Of a stretch of DNA of 64,000 nt, positions 45,865-53,788 are shown piece by piece. Where the stretch lies: positions 62,001-126,000 of the forward strand of contig CAUJHR010000016.1 in assembly GCA_963205195.1 (NCBI GenBank), in the 5' to 3' direction. The notes beneath the pieces are model-generated. The model had not been told where the DNA came from and did no database searches. It was given only the letters and a program-made list of their open reading frames with translations. Source of the stretch: Pseudomonadota bacterium. Lineage in GTDB: Bacteria > Pseudomonadota > Alphaproteobacteria > Rickettsiales > SXRF01. The position numbers were made by a program, and so were the translations under genes. Each line of letters starts with the position of its first letter. Position 1 is the stretch's first letter.

Positions 45865-46787
45865 ACCCATAGTTTCCTACGCACTTCCTGCGCCAGCTTT
45901 TCCATTTCGTCACCAGTTATCAGAAGTCGCGATTTTATCATTTCGCCAAAATTATAAGGCTTAGTATTCTGGTGGCCTTCAAGATCCATTATAGTGACTG
46001 GTTTACCAGTTGAGAATGCCTCACTCATCATATTCACCGAGTCATTGGTCACTATTATCTTATCGGCGCAGGCAAGCATACCCATATAGGGATTCTGCCC
46101 CTTCCCGTCATAAACAAAGACACGCTTATTTCCTGAAAATGCTTGCTTGAGAGTTTCTATATTAGATGCCCCAGTACGCCGCGATGGGGTAATAAGAAGC
46201 GAGCCTTGCGTTTTTCCAATTACCTCTTCAAGCTGCTTAATGACATCAGTCATCCGAGCAGTTGTAAGCTTGTATTTATTGGTCGAACCGCCAAGCAGCA
46301 CAGCGATATGCGGCTTGGGATAATCCTCAAAAACCGGCGCAAATTTCTCATGTGCCGCCTCAAGTTTTTCCTGGCTTATATTATGCAGTGCGAAAAGCGT
46401 TTTTATGACATTTTTCCCCTCAACCTTGTCATGCTGCATGGCCACCACCACATCGAAATTTTCTGGCGGCATTTGCGGGTCCTGTATGTGGATCGCCCGT
46501 ATCTTCGGCTCGCGCCTTTTAAGCGCAGCGCAAACCAATGCTGCCTTGCGGCCACAACTAATTACAATATCAGGATATGGCTCGGCAAGCGGCTTCATAT
46601 CCTTTACCATATGCTTAAATATAAGGTTTTTCATAGCTCCTCCCAATATTATATTAGGAAGGAATACCCATGGTTTTTTAAGTGCAATTACTTTCATCTC
46701 AGCTTGCAAACCCATAGCCAAAGCCAGGGAACGCACCTGCGAAACCATACCTGCACTACCGTCAGTTATGCCCCAGCATGAGGTCAT
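45861..46787 (-). CDS. ELM1-like (mitochondrial fission ELM1 family) putative glycosyltransferase
   Basis: A 308-residue protein. The N-terminal CWGITDGSAGMVSQVRSLALAMG and the IHIQDPQMPPENFDVVV block are characteristic of the ELM1/GtrOC1 family found in alphaproteobacteria and plant mitochondrial fission factor ELM1. The C-terminal half (VTNDSVNMMSEAFSTGKPV) resembles the nucleotide-sugar domain of GT-B glycosyltransferases. It may glycosylate surface molecules. It overlaps radC by ATGA, and its stop codon overlaps the convergent peptidase stop. Confidence 0.88.
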   Translation of the reverse strand: MTSCWGITDGSAGMVSQVRSLALAMGLQAEMKVIALKKPWVFLPNIILGGAMKNLIFKHMVKDMKPLAEPYPDIVISCGRKAALVCAALKRREPKIRAIHIQDPQMPPENFDVVVAMQHDKVEGKNVIKTLFALHNISQEKLEAAHEKFAPVFEDYPKPHIAVLLGGSTNKYKLTTARMTDVIKQLEEVIGKTQGSLLITPSRRTGASNIETLKQAFSGNKRVFVYDGKGQNPYMGMLACADKIIVTNDSVNMMSEAFSTGKPVTIMDLEGHQNTKPYNFGEMIKSRLLITGDEMEKLAQEVRRKLWV

Positions 46788-47503
46788 ATGATACCTTTAG
46801 ACTTAAAAGAGAAATATTCTTTTTTGCCGATGATAACATGGTCATGGACTTCAATACCAAGCGGCTTGGCAGCGCTTATTATAAATTTGGTGACATTTAC
46901 ATCATCCTTGCTTGGGTTCACATCACCGCTGGGGTGGTTATGAACCAGTATGATACTGGATGCACCCAATTCAAGAGCGCGTTTAACTACTTCACGCGGA
47001 TATATGGGGGTATGGTTAATAGTGCCTTTTTGCTGTTGCTCATCAGCTATCAATTCCAGCTTATTATTTAAAAATAAAATATGGAAAACCTCATTCTGCT
47101 TGTGGCCAATATTAAGCCGCAAATAATCAAGCAGTTGCGTCCAGCTTTTAATGACCGGGTTGGCAATTATTTGTTCTTTAAGTAAACGTTCAGCAGCGTG
47201 ACGCGTAACTTTTACAGCAACAAGCGCTGCTTCATTCATACCTTCAACTTTAAGGAGTTCAGATGATTGAGCGTTCAAAACTCTTGCAAAACTTCCAAAC
47301 GTAGCCAGCAGCGCTTTAGCCAATGGTTTAACATCACCAATTGGTTTAGCGGGAAATAAAATAAGCTCCATGATCTCGTAATCGGCAAATGTAGCTGGTT
47401 CATTATTTAAAAACCTGTCGCGCAGGCGCTTCCTATGCCCGGCATAATGCGGTTTTGCGGCTGGTTCTTTTACAGGTTTTTCTATAACTTCTTCGGTAGT
47501 CAT
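46784..47503 (-). CDS. radC: RadC-family JAB/MPN domain protein
   Basis: A 239-residue protein. An N-terminal helix-hairpin-helix part (about residues 25-105, KVEGMNEAALVAVKVTRHA) is followed by a JAB1/MPN metalloprotease-like domain with VHNHPSGDVNPSKDD near residue 192, the His-x-His and Asp zinc ligands. RadC was once called a DNA repair protein; its biochemical role is not settled. It usually follows map in alphaproteobacteria; map lies 1.6 kb away on the same strand here. Confidence 0.93.
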   Translation of the reverse strand: MTTEEVIEKPVKEPAAKPHYAGHRKRLRDRFLNNEPATFADYEIMELILFPAKPIGDVKPLAKALLATFGSFARVLNAQSSELLKVEGMNEAALVAVKVTRHAAERLLKEQIIANPVIKSWTQLLDYLRLNIGHKQNEVFHILFLNNKLELIADEQQQKGTINHTPIYPREVVKRALELGASSIILVHNHPSGDVNPSKDDVNVTKFIISAAKPLGIEVHDHVIIGKKEYFSFKSKGII

Positions 47504-47516
47504 TACATATTAATCC

Positions 47517-47529
47517 GTCATTGCGAGGA
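47517..47529 (+). repeat. Half copy of the GTCATTGCGAGG repeat
   Basis: GTCATTGCGAGGA occurs upstream of radC and matches the left arm of the full inverted repeat at 48877-48952. No right arm is present. Confidence 0.6.
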
Positions 47530-47569
47530 AGACCGGACTATAACATAAATTTCCTGATGGGAAACAGTC

Positions 47570-48127
47570 TTATATCTGGATGGATTTAGCGGTCTTGTTT
47601 GGAATAGACCCTGCCTGACCTGCTTCTTTAACATCAGCAACCGCAAATTTTGGCGCGTCATTTTCAAGTGATGATCGCTGAGCTTTATCCAGCTTATGTT
47701 TTTCTGTGGCTGTAATAATAAATTGCTCTATCTTATCCAGTCCATCACCAAAAATTTTTAATGATTTCCTGTCTTCAGAATATTTAAAATCAACCTTAAC
47801 ATGCTTACTAGGGCCTAGTTTTTCGGTTGGCTGGTAAAAATAATCAGATGTACTGTCATTATATTTAACGCTGCTGAATGTGATAGTTCCCTTGATGTCA
47901 TTATCATTTTTACTGTCATCTATCCGGCCAAGCGCCACACCAATAGGATTTTTATTATTATCATATAAGGCAAATGCTATTGGATGCCCATTCCCTGCGA
48001 CAAAATCATCCTTCCTGATCTTGAAAAAATCAAATTTTTCCATCGGGATCGACACTAGGTAATTGCCATTACTTGGCTTGCTGCTAGCTAACTCTTTTAT
48101 TTCCGGCACATCACCAAGTGTAAGCAT
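47570..48127 (-). CDS. Hypothetical protein, lineage-specific
   Basis: A 185-residue soluble protein with alternating strands and charged loops. No signal peptide, membrane segment or known motif. FAVADVKEAGQAGSIPNK forms a flexible tail. It lies eight bases after the hypothetical gene at 48136 on the same strand and is probably co-transcribed with it. An AGGGA sequence is a plausible ribosome site. It has no recognisable relation to radC. Confidence 0.6.
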   Translation of the reverse strand: MLTLGDVPEIKELASSKPSNGNYLVSIPMEKFDFFKIRKDDFVAGNGHPIAFALYDNNKNPIGVALGRIDDSKNDNDIKGTITFSSVKYNDSTSDYFYQPTEKLGPSKHVKVDFKYSEDRKSLKIFGDGLDKIEQFIITATEKHKLDKAQRSSLENDAPKFAVADVKEAGQAGSIPNKTAKSIQI

Positions 48128-48135
48128 TTTATTCC

Positions 48136-48735
48136 CTAAACTGCAAGGTTAGCCTTAGATTGTGTCAAAGCAGGATTTCCCGCTGGTGTGGAAGGAGCGC
48201 TCGCAGGTGCAGAATCAACATTTGCCACTTCATATTTTACGGCTGATTGATCCGCCCGCAATTCGCCTTTATTACCTTTATACTGGCGGCCACCATCTTT
48301 CTCTCTTTCTTTTCTATCAAATTTTTCCCACTGCTCAGAAAGTTCGGCCCGTATAACATTTACAAGTGAATTGGCACTATCATTCTTAATAGCGCCCTTT
48401 ACTTCATTTTTAGAAGGGTTATTAACTGTATCAAATTCTACAGTAATAACACTATTCAATCTATGAGCTTTACCTTCCGCATCCTGTACGTGACTAATAT
48501 CTAAAGGCTGCTGATCACCTGTTTTCTTATAGCCATAAGCTATAAAAGACTCCCCCCTGCTGTTTGTTATTTTCACAGCAGCTGGCATTATATCTCCCAT
48601 GAACAGTTCAAAGCCACCGCGCTCTTTTCTCGCTGCATCTTTAATATCCTTGCTAATATTTGGGGAATCAATTCCGCTTGATTCAAGAGTAGAAAACTTT
48701 AGGCCATTTAGCTCTTTTGTATATTCCCCTGCCAT
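48136..48735 (-). CDS. Hypothetical protein, lineage-specific
   Basis: A 199-residue soluble protein with a good GGAG ribosome site. The body holds FELFMGDIMPAAVKITNSRGESFIAYGYKK and an acidic-basic helical middle. The C-terminal 40 residues are Ala/Ser/Pro-rich and probably disordered. No family is recognised. It forms a two-gene unit with the gene at 47570. Confidence 0.6.
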   Translation of the reverse strand: MAGEYTKELNGLKFSTLESSGIDSPNISKDIKDAARKERGGFELFMGDIMPAAVKITNSRGESFIAYGYKKTGDQQPLDISHVQDAEGKAHRLNSVITVEFDTVNNPSKNEVKGAIKNDSANSLVNVIRAELSEQWEKFDRKEREKDGGRQYKGNKGELRADQSAVKYEVANVDSAPASAPSTPAGNPALTQSKANLAV

Positions 48736-48876
48736 AAAAACTCCTGTTATATTAATACAATATTCTAATTATACATGGTTTTAGCACATAATTTCTTGAA
48801 AAAATATTAAGCTTTTATGACATTGCCTCTAGTCACTGGCCACACAATCCAACACATTGAAATATAATTAAACTCT

Positions 48877-48952
48877 GTCATTGCGAGGCGCTTTAGCTCC
48901 GTGGCAATCCACCTTTATTGATACTGGATTGCTTCGCTACGCTCGCAATGAC
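48877..48952. repeat. Interspersed inverted repeat with GTCATTGCGAG ends
   Basis: GTCATTGCGAG (48877-48887) is exactly complementary to CTCGCAATGAC (48942-48952). Internally GGCAATCCA and TGGATTGC also pair. Repeats with these ends are widespread in bacterial intergenic DNA. Together with the hairpin at 48985 it fills most of the 355-base gap before map. Confidence 0.85.
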
Positions 48953-48984
48953 ACTAGTATACAGTCACCGTACTACTCGGGGAT

Positions 48985-49086
48985 AGCGCTTTTGCTTTAG
49001 TTCTATACTAGGCAGGCGAGGCGACGTGTACACCGGAAGTACACGAGCCGAAGCCTAACGACGTGTAGAGCTAAATCAAAAGCGCT
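48985..49086. repeat. 102-base imperfect hairpin downstream of map
   Basis: AGCGCTTTTGCTTTAGTTCT at 48985-49004 pairs with the sequence ending AAATCAAAAGCGCT at 49086, with four or so mismatches. The apex GTGTAC-ACCGGAA-GTACAC is perfect. It ends four bases before the map stop codon. Two elements with the same kind of apex but other arms lie at 61106 and 61234. Confidence 0.8.
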
Positions 49087-49090
49087 AGCC

Positions 49091-49885
49091 TTAATAAGGC
49101 GGGAAATTCAGTCCCTTAGGCGAGGCGGTAAAAATCTCATATCCATTAGCAGTAACGCCTATAGTATGCTCGAACTGTGCCGAAAGCGATTTGTCGCGGG
49201 TTGTTACTGTCCAGCCGTCATGTTTGTTTAAAATGGTAGCATAATCCCCGGCATTTATCATAGGCTCCACGGTAAAGAACATGCCTTCCTGCAGAACCGG
49301 TGAATAGCCTTCCTCGTAGTAATGCAGAATGCTTGGCGCAGTGTGGAATACTTTTCCTATGCCGTGCCCGCAATAATCGCGTACCACAGAATATCCGTGC
49401 TTTTCTGCATATTCCTGGATAGCGCGGCCAATATCATTAACACGCACTCCCGGCTTTACCTGCTCGATGCCGAGCATCATGGAATCATATGTGACCTGCG
49501 TAAGACGTTTAGCTTTTATCGGCGGGTTCCCCGCGAAGTACATGCGGCTGGTATCGCCATGCCAGCCATCTACAATAACCGTCACGTCAACATTCACTAT
49601 ATCACCATCTTTCAAGCGGTAATCACCGGGTATCCCATGACACACCACATGATTAACCGATGTGCAGATTGAGCGCGGAAACCCCCGGTAATTAAGCGGC
49701 GCTGGAATAGCTCCTGCCCCCACTATCATTTCATGGCATAAATCGTTCAATTCCTGCGTAGTCACACCCGGCGCCACATGTATAGCGACCATATCGAGCA
49801 CTTCCGCCGCCAGTTTCCCGGCTCGGCGCATTCCCTCGTAATCCGAGGCAGTGTGAATCGTTATTTTTCTGTTATCGTCTTCCAT
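49091..49885 (-). CDS. map: Methionine aminopeptidase type I
   Basis: A 264-residue metalloenzyme that removes initiator Met. The five metal ligands are found in order: VNVDVTVIVDGWHGDTSRMY (two Asp), GHGIGKVFHTAPS (His), FTVEPM (Glu) and QFEHTIGV (Glu). CTSVNHVVCHGIP is the substrate-pocket segment. Length is standard. It is divergent from the CinA-type gene. Confidence 0.97.
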   Translation of the reverse strand: MEDDNRKITIHTASDYEGMRRAGKLAAEVLDMVAIHVAPGVTTQELNDLCHEMIVGAGAIPAPLNYRGFPRSICTSVNHVVCHGIPGDYRLKDGDIVNVDVTVIVDGWHGDTSRMYFAGNPPIKAKRLTQVTYDSMMLGIEQVKPGVRVNDIGRAIQEYAEKHGYSVVRDYCGHGIGKVFHTAPSILHYYEEGYSPVLQEGMFFTVEPMINAGDYATILNKHDGWTVTTRDKSLSAQFEHTIGVTANGYEIFTASPKGLNFPPY

Positions 49886-49945
49886 ACTTTTATTTTATAT
49901 ATCATTCTGTAATAATGCCGGAACAATACTAGGAATGTTAATATT

Positions 49946-50704
49946 ATGCAAACTACAAAAACCTTGCCCCCTATGTCCTGCCTCATAATAATTGGCAACG
50001 AGATATTATCCGGGCGTACACAGGACAAAAATATCCAGTTTATAGCCGCCGGACTTAATGAAATCGGAATAAAACTGGCCGAAGTGCGCGTTATCCCCGA
50101 CATCACCCAAACCATTATAAATACTGTAAAATCTTGCTCGGAAGCGTTCGATTACGTATTCACAACCGGCGGAATCGGCCCAACCCATGACGACATCACC
50201 AGCGCAGCCATAGCGCAGGCTTTTTCCACTCCGCTCGAGCGCAACAAGGAAGCTGAGGCTATATTAGAAAAACATTATGGGCGCGAAAACCTTAATACCG
50301 CCCGCCTAAAAATGGCCGAGATTCCCAAAGGCTCACGCCTGATTTATAATCCAGTAAGCGCCGCCCCCGGTTTTATAATCAAAAATATATACATAATGGC
50401 CGGAGTGCCTAGCATCATGCAGGCCATGTTCGACAACATAAAGGGCGAGCTTCGCGGAGGCGCGAAAACTCTTTCTAAAACTATCTCTGTTTATCTAACT
50501 GAAGGTAACCTCGCCGATGGACTTACCAATATCCAGAATAATTTTTCAGATGTTGAGATAGGCAGTTATCCTTTTATAAAAAACCAGAAACTAGGAACCA
50601 GCCTGGTTTGCCGTGCAACCGACCCCGAATTACTCTCTAAATGTTATGGGGAACTTAAAAACTTCCTGCTAGGATTCAATGTGGAGATTGATGAGGAAGA
50701 GTAA
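49946..50704 (+). CDS. CinA N-terminal/MoaB-like molybdopterin-binding protein
   Basis: A 252-residue protein. IIGNEILSGRTQDKN near residue 13 and FTTGGIGPTHDDITS near residue 72 are the conserved CinA/MoCF_biosynth motifs; the C-terminal nicotinamide-nucleotide deamidase domain of full CinA is absent. Such stand-alone proteins are often annotated as competence/damage-inducible protein A or molybdopterin-binding protein. The pyrophosphatase activity known for the domain is plausible but untested here. Confidence 0.88.
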   Translation: MQTTKTLPPMSCLIIIGNEILSGRTQDKNIQFIAAGLNEIGIKLAEVRVIPDITQTIINTVKSCSEAFDYVFTTGGIGPTHDDITSAAIAQAFSTPLERNKEAEAILEKHYGRENLNTARLKMAEIPKGSRLIYNPVSAAPGFIIKNIYIMAGVPSIMQAMFDNIKGELRGGAKTLSKTISVYLTEGNLADGLTNIQNNFSDVEIGSYPFIKNQKLGTSLVCRATDPELLSKCYGELKNFLLGFNVEIDEEE

Positions 50705-50708
50705 TCCG

Positions 50709-51863
50709 TCATCCTTCTACTTCCTCGAAAACCACCTGCTTGGTTTTGGGGTTCAGCGACAGTTTGAGCTTTCCTTCAATAAGTAGTTTCGCCTCGCGCC
50801 CGAACACATCATTGCGCCAGCCCTGCAATACCATTATATCAGTTTTCCCAAGCGCCAGCGCTTCCAATTCATCCTTCCCGGTTATAAGCGGCGCGGCGAT
50901 ACCATGCACATCGGCTTTAACTTTCAGCAAAAGCTGGAGCATAGCAACCAAGCTGGTGATATTTTCCGGCGGCTTGCGCGATTTACCTACCTGCGGCCAT
51001 TCGGTCTGCGGCAGTGCAAGCGCAGCTTCTACGCAGGCAAAAACCTGGTCGGCCTTTGTTTTGGAAAGATTCTTATCAACACTACGCATACGCGCCAGGT
51101 CAGCGGCTTTACGCGGCAGTGCCGATGCCAGCTCCACTAACGCTTCATCTTTTAATATCCTCCCGCGCGGCACATCATTCTTACGCGCTTCGATCTCGCG
51201 CCACTGTGCCAGCTCACGCAGAACAGCTAAGTGCTTAGGGCGCATAGTTCCGTATTTTAATCTCTTCCACGCATTGTTCGGCTCTATCTGGTAAAGTGCC
51301 GGGTCGGAAAGCTGGATATGTTCCTCGGCTATCCATGATGTCCGCCCTGCTTCTTCGATCTGTTTTTTCAGGCTCTCATAGATCGTACGCAGGAAGGTAA
51401 CATCGGAAAGCGCGTAAGTGAGTTGCTTTTCTGTAAGCGGGCGCGCTGACCAATCAGTAAAACGTGAACTTTTATCAAGATCCTGCCCCACTATCTTGTT
51501 CACCAGAGTTTCATAAGAAACCGATTCGCCATAACCACACACCGAAGCCGCGATCTGAGTATCAAAAATATTTACCGGTATCGCCCCCGAAAGCAGGTAG
51601 AAAATTTCAATATCCTGACGGCAGGCATGGAAAACTTTTACCAGATCAGGTTTTTGCAATAGTGCAAATACAGGCTCAAGCTTAATCCCTGCTGCCAGCG
51701 GATCTATTATCGCTGCATCATCTTTTCCGGCTATCTGTATCAGGCATAATTTAGGAAAATATGTCTTATCACGGATAAATTCTGTATCCACGGTGACATA
51801 TGCCCCGGCTTCCACCTGCGCGCAAAATTTTGTAAGTTCTGATTGTTTAGTTATAAGATTCAT
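50709..51863 (-). CDS. rnd: Ribonuclease D
   Basis: A 3'-5' exoribonuclease of the DEDD family used in tRNA maturation, about 384 residues from ATG 51863. TVDTEFIRDKTYFPKLCLIQIA holds the first Asp/Glu pair, HACRQDIEIF the second Asp and LTYALSDVTFLRTIYE the final catalytic Asp. Two HRDC domains follow (AVLRELAQWRE and a second less conserved). A TTG six codons upstream (51881) is open but less likely. It converges with the CinA-type gene. Confidence 0.93.
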   Translation of the reverse strand: MNLITKQSELTKFCAQVEAGAYVTVDTEFIRDKTYFPKLCLIQIAGKDDAAIIDPLAAGIKLEPVFALLQKPDLVKVFHACRQDIEIFYLLSGAIPVNIFDTQIAASVCGYGESVSYETLVNKIVGQDLDKSSRFTDWSARPLTEKQLTYALSDVTFLRTIYESLKKQIEEAGRTSWIAEEHIQLSDPALYQIEPNNAWKRLKYGTMRPKHLAVLRELAQWREIEARKNDVPRGRILKDEALVELASALPRKAADLARMRSVDKNLSKTKADQVFACVEAALALPQTEWPQVGKSRKPPENITSLVAMLQLLLKVKADVHGIAAPLITGKDELEALALGKTDIMVLQGWRNDVFGREAKLLIEGKLKLSLNPKTKQVVFEEVEG

Positions 51864-51988
51864 GGGGCTTTTATAGTGCAAAACTCAACAAAAGCCAGAG
51901 GCTTTGCATAAAATAGCTATAATTGTGAGTTTCCGGTTGGTTTGACGGCAAATTATGATATATTAACATTATTTAACGGAGCTATTTA

Positions 51989-52222
51989 ATGCCAAAAGAG
52001 CGCAAAACGTCAATTACCTATTATAGCTGGGAAGGTGAAGCCTGCCGGGTTCATGAGGATGAAATGGGCAATATGGAAGCCGATATTTATCGTGCAGGCA
52101 CAGGCACTGTGCCCGTAAAACCTTATGATGTCATTGATAATAGCAGGCGCATAAGTGAAGAAGAATATAAAGATATCGTTCTAGAAGAAATAGAATACCA
52201 TAAGAAAAAAACTGGAAAATAA
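51989..52222 (+). CDS. Small hypothetical protein
   Basis: A 77-residue acidic soluble protein with a good GGAG ribosome site. It has SITYYSWEGEACRVHEDEMGNMEADIYRAG and a helical acidic C-terminus. No family recognised. Its stop overlaps the next start by one base, so it probably acts with, or is read with, the large protein after it. Confidence 0.65.
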   Translation: MPKERKTSITYYSWEGEACRVHEDEMGNMEADIYRAGTGTVPVKPYDVIDNSRRISEEEYKDIVLEEIEYHKKKTGK

Positions 52223-53745
52223 TGCCAATATCTCAAAAACAATCCGAAAAGCCAGCAAAACTATTGCATCCCAAGACAGCAATGCAATTTGTCCGCTTGT
52301 GGGAAATCCCCGGCAGCGATCATTTAATTAACGGCAATGCCGATTTTCCTAACATATATGCGCGTCAAGACAGGCTGGTCGGGCAGGTAATAGATGCTTG
52401 TATAGCATTGCATGTTTATGAGCAGATTAAAGCCCATGCCAGCTACAACTCATTAAAACCCCTTTTATCTGATAATTTCAGCGAAACGCAGTTTGATAAG
52501 TTGGCAAAACTCCCCGATGATAAACAAGCACCCGGCGGAAGTGAGCTTTTAAAGGCAATTATTGAACTATCGCAAAATAAGGGAAAGGATAAGGGATTAA
52601 AAACCCATTCCGACCTGGTAAGCAAAAAAGAGTGGAAATCTTATATAGATGAATTCAGGGAATATGAGAAAAAATATATAGAGTGGAAAGTAGATGCCTA
52701 TTCTAAGAAAGATGCTATAGAGCAATCTGAATCTCCCTCCTATTACACTTCTGTTAAAAACAAAAAAATAACAATTAATAAAGCCCCAGAAAGGCCTGAA
52801 GACCCAAGGGTCACAAGAATAAACAAAGAAATTGCCCAAACTATAACTATATTAGATCCAGGCCCCAAGGCAAAGGACTCAATAGAAGCAAAAGCATCAA
52901 ACAGGGGTAATGCAGAAATAACCTCGTTTCGGGATTTAAACCGTATCGGCGTCTTGCCAACCGAAACAACCCATGCTGATGATTTTATAACGATCATCGC
53001 AAATTTAAATCCCCCTAAATCTGTGAAACAGAATCAAGTGCCGCGTTTTTTTGAAGAGCAGGCCGAAATATTTGACCACGGATATTTTAATAAAAAACTA
53101 TTTGTGGCGCTCGACAGGTGCAAAGAGCGTGATGGCGGGGTTACTAATGGCAATATAGCTTCTATAGCCGAAATAAAAATAGTGCCCGCCAAGATGCTGG
53201 ATGCAGAAAAATTAACAGCAATAACCAAACCTCTGCGTGATATGCTGGCCAGGCCGGAAATATATATTTCCCATAGCGACACGGATGTGACACCTCAAGT
53301 GAACAGAGGCAAATTAAAAACCGACTATGAAGCTAAAAAGGCTGATTTTATAAGGCTGTCAGAAAAACTGGGTGTGCAGTATAAATTTCCTGAATTTAAT
53401 ATACGCGAACCTAACAATCCGGGGTCCTATAGGGATTTAAGGCAGGAGTTCAATAAATTATCCACACGTATACACGTAGATGCTATCAAAAAAGAAAACC
53501 GGACATGGCAGGAAGAATATCTGAAAACTGCAACAATTCAGGATCTGGCCGGAAGCAATGAACAATACCTGGATAGAATAAACCGCAAACTGTCAACCAA
53601 CCTGCCGCGTACTGATAAGATGGAGCATAGCTGGTTAGAAGAAATTGCCCATTCAGTTAATCTTGACTTGAAAGAGATAACAAGAAAACTAAGGGAAGAA
53701 TTCAAGCTAGGTAAGATGACAGCAACATCTTCCCGCCAAAGATAA
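52222..53745 (+). CDS. Large hypothetical protein, lineage-specific
   Basis: A 507-residue hydrophilic protein with no signal peptide, membrane helix or recognised domain. The N-terminal 110 residues (VRLWEIPGSDHLINGNADF onward) may be a folded unit. Residues about 110-230 are Lys/Glu-rich and helical. A segment at about 240-330 looks alpha/beta. The C-terminus is helical and basic. It is coupled by TAATG to the 77-residue protein. It could be a host-directed effector or a structural protein; nothing in the sequence decides. Confidence 0.65.
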   Translation: MPISQKQSEKPAKLLHPKTAMQFVRLWEIPGSDHLINGNADFPNIYARQDRLVGQVIDACIALHVYEQIKAHASYNSLKPLLSDNFSETQFDKLAKLPDDKQAPGGSELLKAIIELSQNKGKDKGLKTHSDLVSKKEWKSYIDEFREYEKKYIEWKVDAYSKKDAIEQSESPSYYTSVKNKKITINKAPERPEDPRVTRINKEIAQTITILDPGPKAKDSIEAKASNRGNAEITSFRDLNRIGVLPTETTHADDFITIIANLNPPKSVKQNQVPRFFEEQAEIFDHGYFNKKLFVALDRCKERDGGVTNGNIASIAEIKIVPAKMLDAEKLTAITKPLRDMLARPEIYISHSDTDVTPQVNRGKLKTDYEAKKADFIRLSEKLGVQYKFPEFNIREPNNPGSYRDLRQEFNKLSTRIHVDAIKKENRTWQEEYLKTATIQDLAGSNEQYLDRINRKLSTNLPRTDKMEHSWLEEIAHSVNLDLKEITRKLREEFKLGKMTATSSRQR

Positions 53746-53788
53746 TATTCTACTTGAATAAATACGCGTTTAATCGTGTAATGCTTCC

